Shown here one piece after another: positions 44,697 through 56,666 of a stretch of 64,000 nt of DNA (positions are counted from its first letter, which is position 1; every line of letters begins with the position of its first letter). The DNA is from Caulobacter sp. CCUG 60055 (GTDB lineage: Bacteria > Pseudomonadota > Alphaproteobacteria > Caulobacterales > Caulobacteraceae). The stretch lies in the NCBI RefSeq assembly GCF_022750545.1, contig NZ_PUIC01000005.1, positions 335,581-399,580 on the forward strand. Direction: 5' to 3'. The notes under the pieces were generated by a model. It was not told where the DNA came from. It saw only the letters and a program-made list of their open reading frames with translations, and made no database searches. The position numbers and the translations under genes were made by a program.

Positions 44697-45675
44697 CGGG
44701 AAACTCGCTTTCGGTGTCGGCGTAGAGCTTCTTGGCCGCGCGGATCACCGATTCCACCGGCAGGTCGAGCATATGGCAGATCGGCTGCGAAAGGTCGGGA
44801 TCGACCCTGCGGATGGCGTCGAGGTCGCGCGGGCCGCGCAGGGCCATGGTGTGGCGGCCCCAGGGTCCGTAGAGCCGTTCGTCCGAGGGGCCGAACAGCC
44901 CCAGGGTCGGCGCCCCGGCGGCGGCGGCCAGATGCATCAGGCCGCTGTCGTTGCCGATGAACATCCGCACGTGCTTGAGGCAGGCGAAGGCGGTGAGCAG
45001 GTCGATCTGGCCGGTGAGGTCGATCCACCGCTCGCGCGGGATCGACTTGCGCAGCGGCTCGGCGGCGCGCCAGTCGTCGGGACCGCCGAGGATCAGCAGC
45101 CGTCCCGTCGGCATCGGCCCGTTCGGTCCCAGGAGCTCGATGGCCGCGCGGGCGAAACGGTCGGTGGGCCAGGTCTTGCCGATCCAGTTGGCGGCCGGCC
45201 CGACCGCCAGTATCGGCCCCTGCCCGGCCAGCAGCTCCTGGGCGCGGGCCTCGGTCTCGGCGCCGACATGGAGATACGGGGCCGGCGGGTCGCCGTCGAT
45301 CTGCAGCACGCGGGCGGCCTCGACCACCTTGTGCACCGGCTCGCCGAAGCCACGGCGATGCACGGCCCGCCGGCGACGGCGCAGGAAGCGGCTGATCGCC
45401 GAGCCGCGCAGGTCGACCACCAGCCCCCAGCGGCGGCGGCGCACGCGGTTCCACAGGCGGAACCAGTGGCGGTCGCCCTTCTCCTTGCGCATGACGATCA
45501 GGTCGTCGAGGTTGGGCATCTCGCGGAACAGCGGCGCGGCGACCGGGCCGGCGACGATGGTGAAGCGGGCGTTGGGGATCTCGTCGGACAGCCGCTTGAC
45601 GAGGCCCGACGACAGCACCGCGTCGCCGATACGCGTGGCGGTGATGAATAGAATCGGAAAACCTGGGCCGGTCAT
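44689..45675 (-). CDS. Glycosyltransferase family 9 (heptosyltransferase-like)
   Basis: The 328-residue protein has the GT9 fold: ILFITATRIGDAVLSSGLVKRL at the N-terminus, GLVVDLRGS, GPAANWIGKTWPTDRF in the donor-binding domain, and FIGNDSGLMHLAAAAGAPTLGLFGPSDERLYGP in outline. ADP-heptose LPS heptosyltransferases share these marks, but the acceptor is unknown. ATG at 45675 has GAAGG just upstream. Divergent from ygfZ and overlapping the amidohydrolase gene downstream. Confidence 0.92.
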   Translation of the reverse strand: MTGPGFPILFITATRIGDAVLSSGLVKRLSDEIPNARFTIVAGPVAAPLFREMPNLDDLIVMRKEKGDRHWFRLWNRVRRRRWGLVVDLRGSAISRFLRRRRRAVHRRGFGEPVHKVVEAARVLQIDGDPPAPYLHVGAETEARAQELLAGQGPILAVGPAANWIGKTWPTDRFARAAIELLGPNGPMPTGRLLILGGPDDWRAAEPLRKSIPRERWIDLTGQIDLLTAFACLKHVRMFIGNDSGLMHLAAAAGAPTLGLFGPSDERLYGPWGRHTMALRGPRDLDAIRRVDPDLSQPICHMLDLPVESVIRAAKKLYADTESEFPDA

Positions 45676-45736
45676 CCGTCCTTCTATAGAGCCGACGGCC
45701 CTGGCGCTCCAGCGGCGGCGGCGCCACATGGGGAGC

Positions 45737-46558
45737 ATGAGCGCTTCGCCCTTCTTCGCAGCCCTGCCCAGCCGGGCGCTGATCTCGGTGGCCGGCCCCG
45801 ACTGGCGGGATTTCCTGCACAACCTGCTGACCAACGACGTCGCCGCCTTGAAGGCGGGCGAGGTCCGCTTCGCCGCCTTGCTGACGCCGCAGGGCCGGCT
45901 GCTGTTCGACCTGTTCGTGATCGGCCGCGAGGACGGCTGCTGGCTCGACTGCCAGGCCGAGCGGCGGGCGGCGCTGATCCAGAGGCTGTCGATCTATCGC
46001 CTGCGGGCCAAGGTCGAGATCGCCGCCGACGAAGCCGGCGTCGGCGTGCTGTTCGGCGACGCGGCCCTGGCGCCGCGCCCCGGCTGGAGCCCCGATCCGC
46101 GCCTGCCGGCCCTGGGCCTGCGCGGCTACGGCCAGCCGGCCCCCGCCGACGCCCGGCCGGCGGACGAGGCCGACTACGAGACCCTGCGCCTGGCGCTGGG
46201 CGCGCCGGGCCCTGGCGACTGGGGCGAGGACCGCGCCTATCCCATCGAGGCCGATTTCGACCTGTTGGGCGGCATCGACTTCCACAAGGGCTGCTTCATC
46301 GGCCAGGAGACCACCTCGCGCATGAAGCGGCGCGGCGTGGTCAAGAGCCGCATGGCCCCGATCGCCTTCGACGGGCCGCCGCCGCCGCCGGGGACCGAGA
46401 TCCTGGCCGGCGAGCTGCGGGCGGGCGAGGTGCTGTCGGGCGTCGAGGGCCGGGCCATGGCGCTGCTGCGGCTGGACCGCGTGGCCGGCGCCGCGCTGAC
46501 CGCCGACGGCCGGCCGGTGCGGATGGAACGGCCGGCCTGGTTTCCCGCCGACGCTTGA
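45737..46558 (+). CDS. ygfZ: Folate-binding protein YgfZ
   Basis: YgfZ (IBA57-like) assists iron-sulfur cluster repair or assembly with tetrahydrofolate. The 273-residue protein has the GcvT-like domain: ALISVAGPDWRDFLHNLLTNDV, LTPQGRLLFDLFV, the family signature KGCFIGQETTSRMKRRG with its conserved Cys, and a C-terminal barrel. ATG at 45737 opens MSASPFFAALPSRAL; ATG at 45728 is an alternative. It diverges from the glycosyltransferase gene across 61 bases. Confidence 0.93.
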   Translation: MSASPFFAALPSRALISVAGPDWRDFLHNLLTNDVAALKAGEVRFAALLTPQGRLLFDLFVIGREDGCWLDCQAERRAALIQRLSIYRLRAKVEIAADEAGVGVLFGDAALAPRPGWSPDPRLPALGLRGYGQPAPADARPADEADYETLRLALGAPGPGDWGEDRAYPIEADFDLLGGIDFHKGCFIGQETTSRMKRRGVVKSRMAPIAFDGPPPPPGTEILAGELRAGEVLSGVEGRAMALLRLDRVAGAALTADGRPVRMERPAWFPADA

Positions 46559-46640
46559 CGCTTCGGCTGCGCGGCGCTCCCATGGCGGCGGATCGCCCGG
46601 CGCAAGACCGGGCCGCAATGCTCCATGGGGGACCCCTGCG

Positions 46641-48479
46641 ATGAAAACCAAGCTGCTGGCGGCCTCGGCCGTCGTGGCGATGCTGGCCGCCGGCGGCTTC
46701 GCCGCGCACGCCGCCGCCAAGGCTCCGGCGAAACCCGCCGCCCACGCCGCGCCCACGGCCGCCGAGGCCAAGGCCTTCGTCGCCCGCGCCGAGGAGGCGC
46801 TGGCCAAGGAAAGCGAATACGCCAGCCGCGCCCAATGGGTGCAGAACACCTACATCACCGACGACACCAACTGGCTGACCGCGAAGGCCAACGCCGAGGC
46901 CACCGACCTGTCGGTGCGCTACGCCAAGGAGGCCGCCCGCTTCAACGGCGTCAAGGTCGACGCCGTCACCCGCCGCAAGCTCGAGCTGCTCAAGGGCGGG
47001 CTGGTAATGCCCGCGCCGGGCCGCCCGGGCGCCAGCCAGGAGCTCGCCGACATCCAGGCCCGGCTCGACACCGCCTATTCGACCGGCAAGGTGACCATCG
47101 ACGGCAAGACCATGGGGCTCGACGATCTCGACGACGCCCTGCGCACCGAGCGCGACCCGGCCAAGATCAAGGCGATGTGGGACGGCTGGCACGCCGTGGC
47201 CAAGCCGATGAAGGGCGACTACGCCAAGCTGACCGCCCTGGCCAACCAGGGCTCGCGCGAGCTGGGCTACCCGGACACCGGGGCGCTCTGGCGATCCTGG
47301 TACGACATGCCGCCGGACGATTTCGGCAGGGAGACCGACCGGCTGTGGGCCCAGGTCGAGCCGTTCTACAAGAACCTGCACTGCTACGTGCGCGCCCGGC
47401 TGAACGACAAGTACGGCGACGCCGTCCAGCCGCGAAAGGGGCCGATCCGCGCCGACCTCCTGGGCAACATGTGGGCCCAGGAATGGGGCAACATCTACGA
47501 CATCGTCGCGCCCAAGGCCGGGGCCGGCCTGAACTACGACCTGACCAAGCAGTTGGTCGACCACGGCTACGACCCGGTGAAGATGGTCAAGACCGGCGAG
47601 GGCTTCTACACCTCGCTGGGCTTCTCGCCCCTGCCCGACACCTTCTGGAAGCGCTCGCAGATCACCCGCCCGCGCGACCGCGAGGTGGTCTGCCACGCCT
47701 CGGCCTGGGACATCGACAACAAGCAGGACCTGCGCATCAAGATGTGCACGCGGGTCAACGCCGACGACTTCTTCACCGTCCACCACGAGCTGGGCCACAA
47801 CTTCTATCAGCGCGCCTACGCCGACCAGCCGTTCCTGTTCAAGAACGGGGCGAACGACGGCTTCCACGAAGCCATCGGCGACTTCGTCGGCATGAACGCC
47901 CTGACGCCGACCTACCTCAAGCAGATCGGCCTGATCGACACGGTTCCCGGCGCCGAGGCCGACATCCCGCTGCTGCTCAAGCGGGCGCTGGACAAGGTGG
48001 CGTTCCTGCCCTGGGGCCTCCTGGTCGACAAGTGGCGCTGGGAGGTGTTCTCGGGCCGGGTGACGCCGGAACAGTACAACAAGGCCTGGTGGGACCTGCG
48101 GCTGAAGTACCAGGGCGTGACCCCGCCGGACGAGCGGCCGGCCGACGCCTTCGACCCCGGCGCCAAGTTCCACGTCGCCGACTCGACGCCGTACATGCGC
48201 TACTTCCTGGCCGACATCTACCAGTACCAGTTCTACCGCGCCGCCTGCCGCCAGGCCGGCTGGAACGGACCCCTGAACCGCTGCTCGGTCTATGGCGACA
48301 AGGAAGTCGGCCAGCGCTTCCAGGCCATGCTGGAGCTCGGCCAATCCAAGCCCTGGCCCGAGGCGCTGAAGACCTTCACCGGCGAGGACCGCCTCGATGC
48401 GAGCGCGATCACCGAATACTACAAGGCGCTCAACGACTGGCTGACCCAGCAGAACAAGGGCGAGGCGTGCGGCTGGTGA
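46641..48479 (+). CDS. M2 family peptidyl-dipeptidase (ACE-like), secreted
   Basis: The 612-residue protein has a signal peptide (through about residue 25) and a helical zinc-metallopeptidase body. The zinc motif HELGH spans 382-386, with the third ligand Glu410 in FHEAIGD, and substrate-region residues PFLFKNGAND follow the ACE pattern. Bacterial ACE homologues remove C-terminal dipeptides in the periplasm. The ATG has GGGGGA about 9 bases upstream. It is monocistronic, with a hairpin after the stop at 48507. Confidence 0.93.
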   Translation: MKTKLLAASAVVAMLAAGGFAAHAAAKAPAKPAAHAAPTAAEAKAFVARAEEALAKESEYASRAQWVQNTYITDDTNWLTAKANAEATDLSVRYAKEAARFNGVKVDAVTRRKLELLKGGLVMPAPGRPGASQELADIQARLDTAYSTGKVTIDGKTMGLDDLDDALRTERDPAKIKAMWDGWHAVAKPMKGDYAKLTALANQGSRELGYPDTGALWRSWYDMPPDDFGRETDRLWAQVEPFYKNLHCYVRARLNDKYGDAVQPRKGPIRADLLGNMWAQEWGNIYDIVAPKAGAGLNYDLTKQLVDHGYDPVKMVKTGEGFYTSLGFSPLPDTFWKRSQITRPRDREVVCHASAWDIDNKQDLRIKMCTRVNADDFFTVHHELGHNFYQRAYADQPFLFKNGANDGFHEAIGDFVGMNALTPTYLKQIGLIDTVPGAEADIPLLLKRALDKVAFLPWGLLVDKWRWEVFSGRVTPEQYNKAWWDLRLKYQGVTPPDERPADAFDPGAKFHVADSTPYMRYFLADIYQYQFYRAACRQAGWNGPLNRCSVYGDKEVGQRFQAMLELGQSKPWPEALKTFTGEDRLDASAITEYYKALNDWLTQQNKGEACGW

Positions 48480-48506
48480 CCGGCCGGCCGGCTTCCTGAC
48501 CGCGGC

Positions 48507-48536
48507 GGCGCGGGGCCCGACGGCGGGCTCCGCGCC
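48507..48536 (+). other. Strong hairpin after the M2 peptidase gene
   Basis: GGCGCGGGGCCCG (48507-48519), loop ACGG, and CGGGCTCCGCGCC (48524-48536) form a 13-bp stem with one G-T pair. No T-run follows, so it is either an atypical terminator or an RNA-stabilising structure. Confidence 0.5.
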
Positions 48537-48652
48537 GGACCGCCGCCGCAGATTCAAGCGGCGTTAACCGACTTTGCTGGGCGTTCGTTTACCGCGTGCG
48601 CCGCATGCTGCCGAGGCTTGGGGAAGGTCCGCCCATAATTCGGCGAGGATGC

Positions 48653-50302
48653 ATGGCTTGCGCGTCTAAAGAAAAGACGGGCCGGAATCGGCTTTGGAAC
48701 GGCGCGCGCGCCTTCGCCCGCGATCGCAGCGGCGCGGCGGCGGCGATATTCGCCATCGCCATGCCGCTGGTGGCGGTGCTGGCCCTCGGCGCCGTCGACT
48801 ACAGCCGCGCCTCGTCCGCCCGGCAAAGCCTGCAGGATTCGCTGGACTCGGCCGCCCTGGCGGTCGCCCGCTCGACCCTGACCGACGCGACCCAGATGAA
48901 CACCCTGGGCGTCTCCATCCTGCGCTCGCAGCTCAACGCCAACGGCGGCATGACCCTGGTCTCGTCGCCGCAGAACTTCGTGGCGAGCAACAACACCATC
49001 GTCGCCGACGCCTCGGCGACCATCCAGCCGGTGCTGACCTCGCTGTTCGGGGCCACCATCACCCTCGCGGCCCACTCCGAAGTGGTGCGCTCGATCAACA
49101 AGATCGAAGTGGCCATGGTGCTCGACAACACCGGCTCGATGGCCGACACCCTGGGCTCGGGCACCAAGATGACCGCCCTGAAGTCGGCGGCGTCCTCGTT
49201 GGTCGACATCCTGTCGGCGGCGGCCCAGCGCGCGTCGGACCCCAACTCGGTCAAGATCGCCGTCGTGCCGTTCTCGATGACCGTCAGGGTCGCCCCGTCG
49301 AACAAGAGCTCGGGCTGGATCACCGGCGTGCAGCCGGCGGCCTACGGCGCGGACCTGTTCACCCAGGCGAACACCGACCGGTTCGCGCTGCTGGCCAAGA
49401 TGGGGCTGACCTGGGCCGGTTGCGTCGAAAGCCGGCCGGCGCCCTATGACGTCCAGGACACCGGCTCGAGCCCGAGCGTTCCGGCGACGATGTTCGTGCC
49501 CTACTTCGCGCCCGACGAGCCCGACAACAACAAGATCTCCAACGGCTGGGGCTACTATTATTCCTTCACCAACAACTACATCACCAACGACCTGACCGGC
49601 ACGACCTGGCAGGCGCGTCAGGGCAACGCGAACAAATACGGCACGTCCAACTGGTCCGGCTTCTCGCGCACCGACAACGGCACGGGCTCGAAGGGCCCGA
49701 ACAAGGGCTGCTCGATGGCCGCCATGCAGCCGCTGCTCACCGTCAACACCGCCGCCAACGCCACGGCGGTCAAGAACCAGCTGAACAACATGCAGCCGAA
49801 CGGCAACACCAACATCGCCATGGGCGCGATGTGGGGCTGGCACATGCTGTCGCCGACGCCGCCGTTCACGCCCGCCTCGCCCTATTCGGCCGGCGCGCTC
49901 TACACCACCGACAAGCTGTCCAAGGTGATGATCCTGCTCACCGACGGCGACAACACCAACGACACCTACAACAACCCGGAAAACTCGATCTACACCGGGG
50001 TCGGCTACATGTGGCAGAAGCGTCTGCTGGACGCCAGCTTGACGCCGCTGGACGAGACCTCGTCGTCCGATGACCGCATGCTGGCCATCGACTCGCGCGA
50101 GGCGCTGGTCTGCACCAACATGAAGGCCAAGGGCATCATCATCTACACCATCGGGGTGGGCGTCTCCGACCACTCGCGCAGCGGGCTGAGCGCCTGCGCC
50201 TCGTCGCCCGACAAGTATTTCGACGTCACGGACTCGGCGCAGCTGAGCTCGGTGTTCAGCACCATCGCCGGCCAGATCAACAACCTGCGCATCTCGAAAT
50301 AG
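48653..50302 (+). CDS. TadG-like pilus assembly protein with vWA domain
   Basis: The 549-residue protein has one N-terminal membrane helix (about 28-48, AAAIFAIAMPLVAVLALGAV) with the TadE/G-type sequence DRSGAAAAIFAIA, then a Tad region and a von Willebrand A domain whose MIDAS reads DNTGSM (158-163) with LLTDGDN later. This matches TadG-like proteins of Flp pili or related surface structures. ATG at 48653 has GAGG upstream; in-frame 48596 would add 19 residues. No other tad genes lie nearby. Convergent with the histidine kinase gene, 7 bases apart. Confidence 0.88.
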   Translation: MACASKEKTGRNRLWNGARAFARDRSGAAAAIFAIAMPLVAVLALGAVDYSRASSARQSLQDSLDSAALAVARSTLTDATQMNTLGVSILRSQLNANGGMTLVSSPQNFVASNNTIVADASATIQPVLTSLFGATITLAAHSEVVRSINKIEVAMVLDNTGSMADTLGSGTKMTALKSAASSLVDILSAAAQRASDPNSVKIAVVPFSMTVRVAPSNKSSGWITGVQPAAYGADLFTQANTDRFALLAKMGLTWAGCVESRPAPYDVQDTGSSPSVPATMFVPYFAPDEPDNNKISNGWGYYYSFTNNYITNDLTGTTWQARQGNANKYGTSNWSGFSRTDNGTGSKGPNKGCSMAAMQPLLTVNTAANATAVKNQLNNMQPNGNTNIAMGAMWGWHMLSPTPPFTPASPYSAGALYTTDKLSKVMILLTDGDNTNDTYNNPENSIYTGVGYMWQKRLLDASLTPLDETSSSDDRMLAIDSREALVCTNMKAKGIIIYTIGVGVSDHSRSGLSACASSPDKYFDVTDSAQLSSVFSTIAGQINNLRISK

Positions 50303-50309
50303 GCCGCCG

Positions 50310-52772
<2,463 letters not shown>

Positions 52773-52849
52773 GAGGATCGCTCGTCCAAGTCTGTGGCGA
52801 GCACCCTGGAGCGGCGTCCTTAATTTTGCGTACGCGTGAGAGACCGGCG

Positions 52850-53788
52850 TTAGATCAATTTGATCTCGCGCAGGCGCTCCTGGAGGAAGTCCTCGGCGGT
52901 GATCGGGACCGGATAACGGTCGGGGCGGTCCGGCCCGATGCAGGACGGCAGGGTGCGGATCAGATATTCAGGCTCGAAATGCAGGAAGAACGGCGTCGAA
53001 TAGCGCGAGACGCCGCGCCGCTCGGGCGGCGGATTGACCACGCGGTGGCTGGTCGAGGGCAGGACATGGTTGGTCAGCCGCTGCAGCATGTCGCCGATGT
53101 TGCAGACCAGCGAGCCGGGCGGCGGATTGATCGGCAGCCATTCGCCTTCGCGCGTCATCACCTCCAGGCCGCCCTCCTCGGCGCCCAGCAGCAGGGTGAT
53201 GACGTTGATGTCCTCGTGCGCGCCGGCGCGGACGTGGCCGCCGGCGTCGGCGGGCGTCGGCGGATAGTGCAGCAGGCGCAGCACGCTGTTGCCCAGCCGC
53301 ACGGGGTCGTCGAAGAAGCCGACGTCGAGGCCCAGATAGCGGGCGATGGCCCGCAGGACCCGCACGCCCATGGCGTCGAGGGCGCCGTAGAGGCCGCCCA
53401 CCGCCGGATGGAACCCCGCGACCTCGGCCGGCCAGACGTTGTCGGGCATGTAGCGGCGATAGCCGTGGCCTGGCGGCAGGTCGCGGCCGACGTGCCAGAA
53501 TTCCTTGAGGTCCGACAGCTGGGCGCCCTTGGCGGTCTCGACGCCGAAGGCGGTGTAGCCCCGCGCGCCGCCGGCCCCGGCCAGGATGTACCGGCGCTTG
53601 ACCTCCTCGGGCAGGGCGAAGAAGGCCTTGGTCGCCGCCGCCGCGTCGTCGACCGCTCCCTGGGGCAGGTCGTGGTCGGCGATCACCGCGAAGCCGTAGC
53701 GCGCGAACGACGCGCCGAGGGCCTCGGCGAAGCCGTCGAAGTCCCGGTCGTACAGGGCGTAGGAAACGGGTTCGATGGCGGCGGGCAC
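52850..53788 (-). CDS. Isopenicillin N synthase-type 2OG-Fe(II) oxygenase
   Basis: The 312-residue protein has the N-terminal DIOX region (GFAVIADHDLPQGAVDDA) and the iron-binding jelly roll: HEDINVITLLLG supplies His/Asp, STSHRVVNPP the distal His, and RYSTPFFLHF the 2-oxoglutarate-binding Arg/Ser. Family members hydroxylate or cyclise varied small molecules; the substrate is unknown. It is divergent from the OmpA-type lipoprotein gene across a 258-bp spacer in which I see no clear promoter. Confidence 0.9.
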   Translation of the reverse strand: MPAAIEPVSYALYDRDFDGFAEALGASFARYGFAVIADHDLPQGAVDDAAAATKAFFALPEEVKRRYILAGAGGARGYTAFGVETAKGAQLSDLKEFWHVGRDLPPGHGYRRYMPDNVWPAEVAGFHPAVGGLYGALDAMGVRVLRAIARYLGLDVGFFDDPVRLGNSVLRLLHYPPTPADAGGHVRAGAHEDINVITLLLGAEEGGLEVMTREGEWLPINPPPGSLVCNIGDMLQRLTNHVLPSTSHRVVNPPPERRGVSRYSTPFFLHFEPEYLIRTLPSCIGPDRPDRYPVPITAEDFLQERLREIKLI

Positions 53789-54046
53789 GGGCGGGCTCCT
53801 GCGGACGGCGGCGAAGGGGTCGATGTTCTACACGCTCCGGCCCCGCAGGCGAAGGCCGCCGGGCCCGGCAAGATTCCGCAGGCCGCGCCCGAAGGCCGCC
53901 CCGGCGGGCCAGGACGCCGGGAGCGGCCGCCGGCCGGCCGGCGCAGACGCGGCGAAGTGCAGCGCGCGGACGGCCCAAAGCCTCGACTTCGCGGAACCGG
54001 CGCGCGCGGCCCGCGTTAGGGCGTCGACACCTGAGAGGACTCCGTC

Positions 54047-54718
54047 ATGCTCAAGAAGATCGCCGTCAGCATCAGCCTGTGCGGGGCCATGGCCCTGGCC
54101 GCCTGCGAAACCACCGACCCGAACACCGGCCAGGTGGTGCGCAGCAACGCGCGGACCGGCGTCCTCGCCGGGGCGCTGGGCGGGGCCGCCCTCGGCGCGC
54201 TGACCAACACCCACAGCGGCAACCAGGCCGCCAAGAACGCCCTGCTCGGGGCCGGCATCGGGGCCCTGGCCGGCGGCCTCGTCGGCAACTACATGGACAA
54301 GCAGCAGGCCCAGCTGCGCCAGCAACTGGCCGGCAGCGGCGTCGACGTGCAGCGGCAAGGCGACAACATCGTCCTGAACATGCCGGGCGACATCACCTTC
54401 GACACCAACCAGGCCGACATTTCGTCGCGGTTCTATCCGACGCTGGACCAGGTGGCGCAGACGCTGTCGAGCTATCCGCAGACCTATGTCGACGTGGTCG
54501 GCTTCACCGATTCGACCGGCTCGGACGCGCTGAACCAGGGACTGTCCGAACGACGCGCCCAGTCGGTCGCCGCCTATCTGCAAAGCCACGGCGTGGTTCA
54601 GCAGCGCATCACCGTCACCGGCATGGGCAAGCGCAACCCGATCGCCACCAACGCCACCCCCGACGGCCGCGCCAAGAACCGCCGCGTCCAGATCGTGCTG
54701 ACGCCGGTCACGGCCTGA
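54047..54718 (+). CDS. OmpA family lipoprotein with glycine zipper
   Basis: The 223-residue lipoprotein has a signal with lipobox LAAC (Cys20), two Gly/Ala zipper helices (about 36-53 and 67-84), and a C-terminal OmpA-like peptidoglycan-binding domain (about 110-220) with ITFDTNQADISSRFYPTLD and the VVGFTDSTGSD.LNQGLSERRAQSVAAYL pattern. It links the outer membrane to the wall, like YiaD/Pal relatives. GAGAGGA precedes the ATG. Lgt at 501 would process it. A weak hairpin follows at 54738. Confidence 0.93.
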   Translation: MLKKIAVSISLCGAMALAACETTDPNTGQVVRSNARTGVLAGALGGAALGALTNTHSGNQAAKNALLGAGIGALAGGLVGNYMDKQQAQLRQQLAGSGVDVQRQGDNIVLNMPGDITFDTNQADISSRFYPTLDQVAQTLSSYPQTYVDVVGFTDSTGSDALNQGLSERRAQSVAAYLQSHGVVQQRITVTGMGKRNPIATNATPDGRAKNRRVQIVLTPVTA

Positions 54719-54737
54719 CCGGCCTCTGCGTCCCGGC

Positions 54738-54760
54738 GCCCGGCTTCCCGGGGGCCGGGC
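54738..54760. terminator. GC hairpin between convergent genes
   Basis: GCCCGGC (54738-54744) pairs with GCCGGGC (54754-54760) around a 9-base loop. It lies in the 43-bp gap between the OmpA lipoprotein and kef genes. No T-run follows, so termination is only possible. Confidence 0.4.
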
Positions 54761-54761
54761 C

Positions 54762-56663
54762 TCAGACGCGCTCGATCTCGGCCTGCTCGCGCAGCTCGTC
54801 GTCCAGGCTCGAGGTGTCCCAGGCGTCGTCCACCGTGTCGGGCCGCATGCGCTGCAGGTCGGCCTGCAACAGGCGGTCCATGGTCTGGGCGGCGTCGCGC
54901 GAGGCCAGGATGTAGTTCTCCTCCTGCCCCCAGATCGGGGCCAGCTCGGCGAACGTCCGCCGGTCGTGCCGCCGGAACAGGTTGGCGGCGCGATGGGCGC
55001 GGTGGCTGCGGAAGCCCATCAGCTTGAGCGCCTTCTGGCCGAGGAACAGCGCCCCCTCGAAGGTCTCGCGCTCGACCACGTCGGCGCCGTTGCGCAAGAG
55101 GTCGTAGGCGTGCCGCCGGTCCCAGGCCCGGGCCAGGATCTTCAGGTGCGGGAAGGCCTCCCGCGCCTTCTCGGCCAGCTCCACCGTCTTCTCGCGGTCG
55201 TCCAGGGCGATGACCAGCAGCTTGGCCGTCTCGGCGCCGGCGCTGCGCAGCAGGTCGATGCGGGTGGCGTCGCCATAGTGCACCGGCCGGCCGAAGCGAC
55301 GCAGCAGGTCGATCTGCTCGATGTCGGAATCCAGCACCGCCGTCTGGAAGCCGTTGGCGGTCAGCAACCGTCCGACCACCTGGCCGAACCGGCCGAAGCC
55401 GGCGATGACCACGTCGGGCGGGCCCTCGTCGAAGGGGGTGTCCTCCGGCTCGACGCTGGGCATGGCCGCGTCGAGGGCGGTGGCGATCCGCTCGTAGGCC
55501 AGCATGGCCAGCGGCGTCAGCGCCATCGAAAGGGCGACGGCGGCGGTGAGCAGAGCCGCCAGCTCGGCGCCGATGACGCCGGCGCCCACGGTGAAGGTGA
55601 GCAGCACGAAGGCGAACTCGCCGCCCTGGGCCAGGGCGGTGGCCACGGCCGCCGCCGGCCGGCTCGACGCGCCGGCCAGCCGGGCCAGGCCGAACATCAC
55701 CAGGAACTTCAGCGTCATCAGGCCCAGCACCACGCCGACCAGCTGCAGCGGCCGGTGGGCGACCAGGCCGAAGTCGATCCCGGCGCCGACGGTGATGAAG
55801 AACAGGCCGAGCAGCAGGCCGCGGAACGGCTCGATGTCGGTCTCCAGCTCGCGGCGGAACTCGCTCTCGGCCAGCACCACCCCGGCCAGGAAGGCGCCCA
55901 GGGCGGGCGACAGGCCGACCAGCTCCATCAGCACGGCCACGGCGACCACCAGCAGCAGGGCCGAGGCGGTGAAGATCTCGCGCAGGCGGGCGGCGGCGAT
56001 GAAGCGGAACACCGGCCGCACCAGATAGCGCCCGCCGCCGACCACCACCGCCACCGCGCCGAGGACGGCGACGGTCTGCAGCCAGGCCGGCAGGGCGGCG
56101 ATCAGGCTGTGCGACTGGGCGGCGGAGGCCGAGGCGTGCGCCGCCCCGCCGTCGGCCGACAGCAGCGGCAGAAGGGCGAACAGCGGGATGACCGAGAGGT
56201 CCTGCAGCAGCAGCACCCCGAACGCGGCGCGGCCGACCGGCCCGCTGCGCAACCCCTTCTCGTCGAGGGTCTGGAGCACGATGGCCGTCGACGACATGGC
56301 CAGGACCAGACCGACCGCCAGGGCCTGGCGCCAGTCGAGGCCCAGCGCCATGCTGGCCCCCGCCACGGTGACGGCGGTGGCCGCCACCTGGGCGCCGCCG
56401 AGGCCGAAGATGGCCCCGCGCATGCTCCAAAGGAGCGCCGGCCGCACCTCCAGCCCGATCAGGAACAGCAGGATGACCACGCCGAACTCGGCGAAGCTCA
56501 TCACATCCTTCTGGTCGCCGACCAAGTTTAGCGCCCAGGGGCCGATCACCGCCCCGGCGATCAGATAGCCCAGCACCGAGCCCAGGCCGAGGCGCTTGGC
56601 CACCGGCACCGAGACCACGCTGGCGGCGAGGTAGACCAGGGCCTGGATCAGGATCGCGCTCAC
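54762..56663 (-). CDS. Monovalent cation:proton antiporter, KefB/KefC type
   Basis: The 633-residue protein is a CPA2 antiporter: about 12 hydrophobic helices (LGLGSVLGYLIAGAVIGPWAL, FLIGLEVRPALLW, LSPALGAFLAGVVLAESEFR), then an RCK/TrkA-N domain from about residue 400 (VVIAGFGRFGQVVGRLL, AVLDSDIEQIDLLRRFGRPVHYGDATR in outline). Kef systems release potassium when glutathione conjugates bind the RCK domain. It follows a KefF/G-like flavoprotein gene by 3 bases, the usual ancillary subunit. Possible physiological link to the GST at 33758, though distant. Confidence 0.93.
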   Translation of the reverse strand: MSAILIQALVYLAASVVSVPVAKRLGLGSVLGYLIAGAVIGPWALNLVGDQKDVMSFAEFGVVILLFLIGLEVRPALLWSMRGAIFGLGGAQVAATAVTVAGASMALGLDWRQALAVGLVLAMSSTAIVLQTLDEKGLRSGPVGRAAFGVLLLQDLSVIPLFALLPLLSADGGAAHASASAAQSHSLIAALPAWLQTVAVLGAVAVVVGGGRYLVRPVFRFIAAARLREIFTASALLLVVAVAVLMELVGLSPALGAFLAGVVLAESEFRRELETDIEPFRGLLLGLFFITVGAGIDFGLVAHRPLQLVGVVLGLMTLKFLVMFGLARLAGASSRPAAAVATALAQGGEFAFVLLTFTVGAGVIGAELAALLTAAVALSMALTPLAMLAYERIATALDAAMPSVEPEDTPFDEGPPDVVIAGFGRFGQVVGRLLTANGFQTAVLDSDIEQIDLLRRFGRPVHYGDATRIDLLRSAGAETAKLLVIALDDREKTVELAEKAREAFPHLKILARAWDRRHAYDLLRNGADVVERETFEGALFLGQKALKLMGFRSHRAHRAANLFRRHDRRTFAELAPIWGQEENYILASRDAAQTMDRLLQADLQRMRPDTVDDAWDTSSLDDELREQAEIERV

Positions 56664-56666
56664 CGA

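Noticed and set aside
48596-48652. 19-residue N-terminal extension of the TadG-like protein
   Set aside because: GTG at 48596 lacks a ribosome site, whereas ATG at 48653 has GAGG at a good distance.
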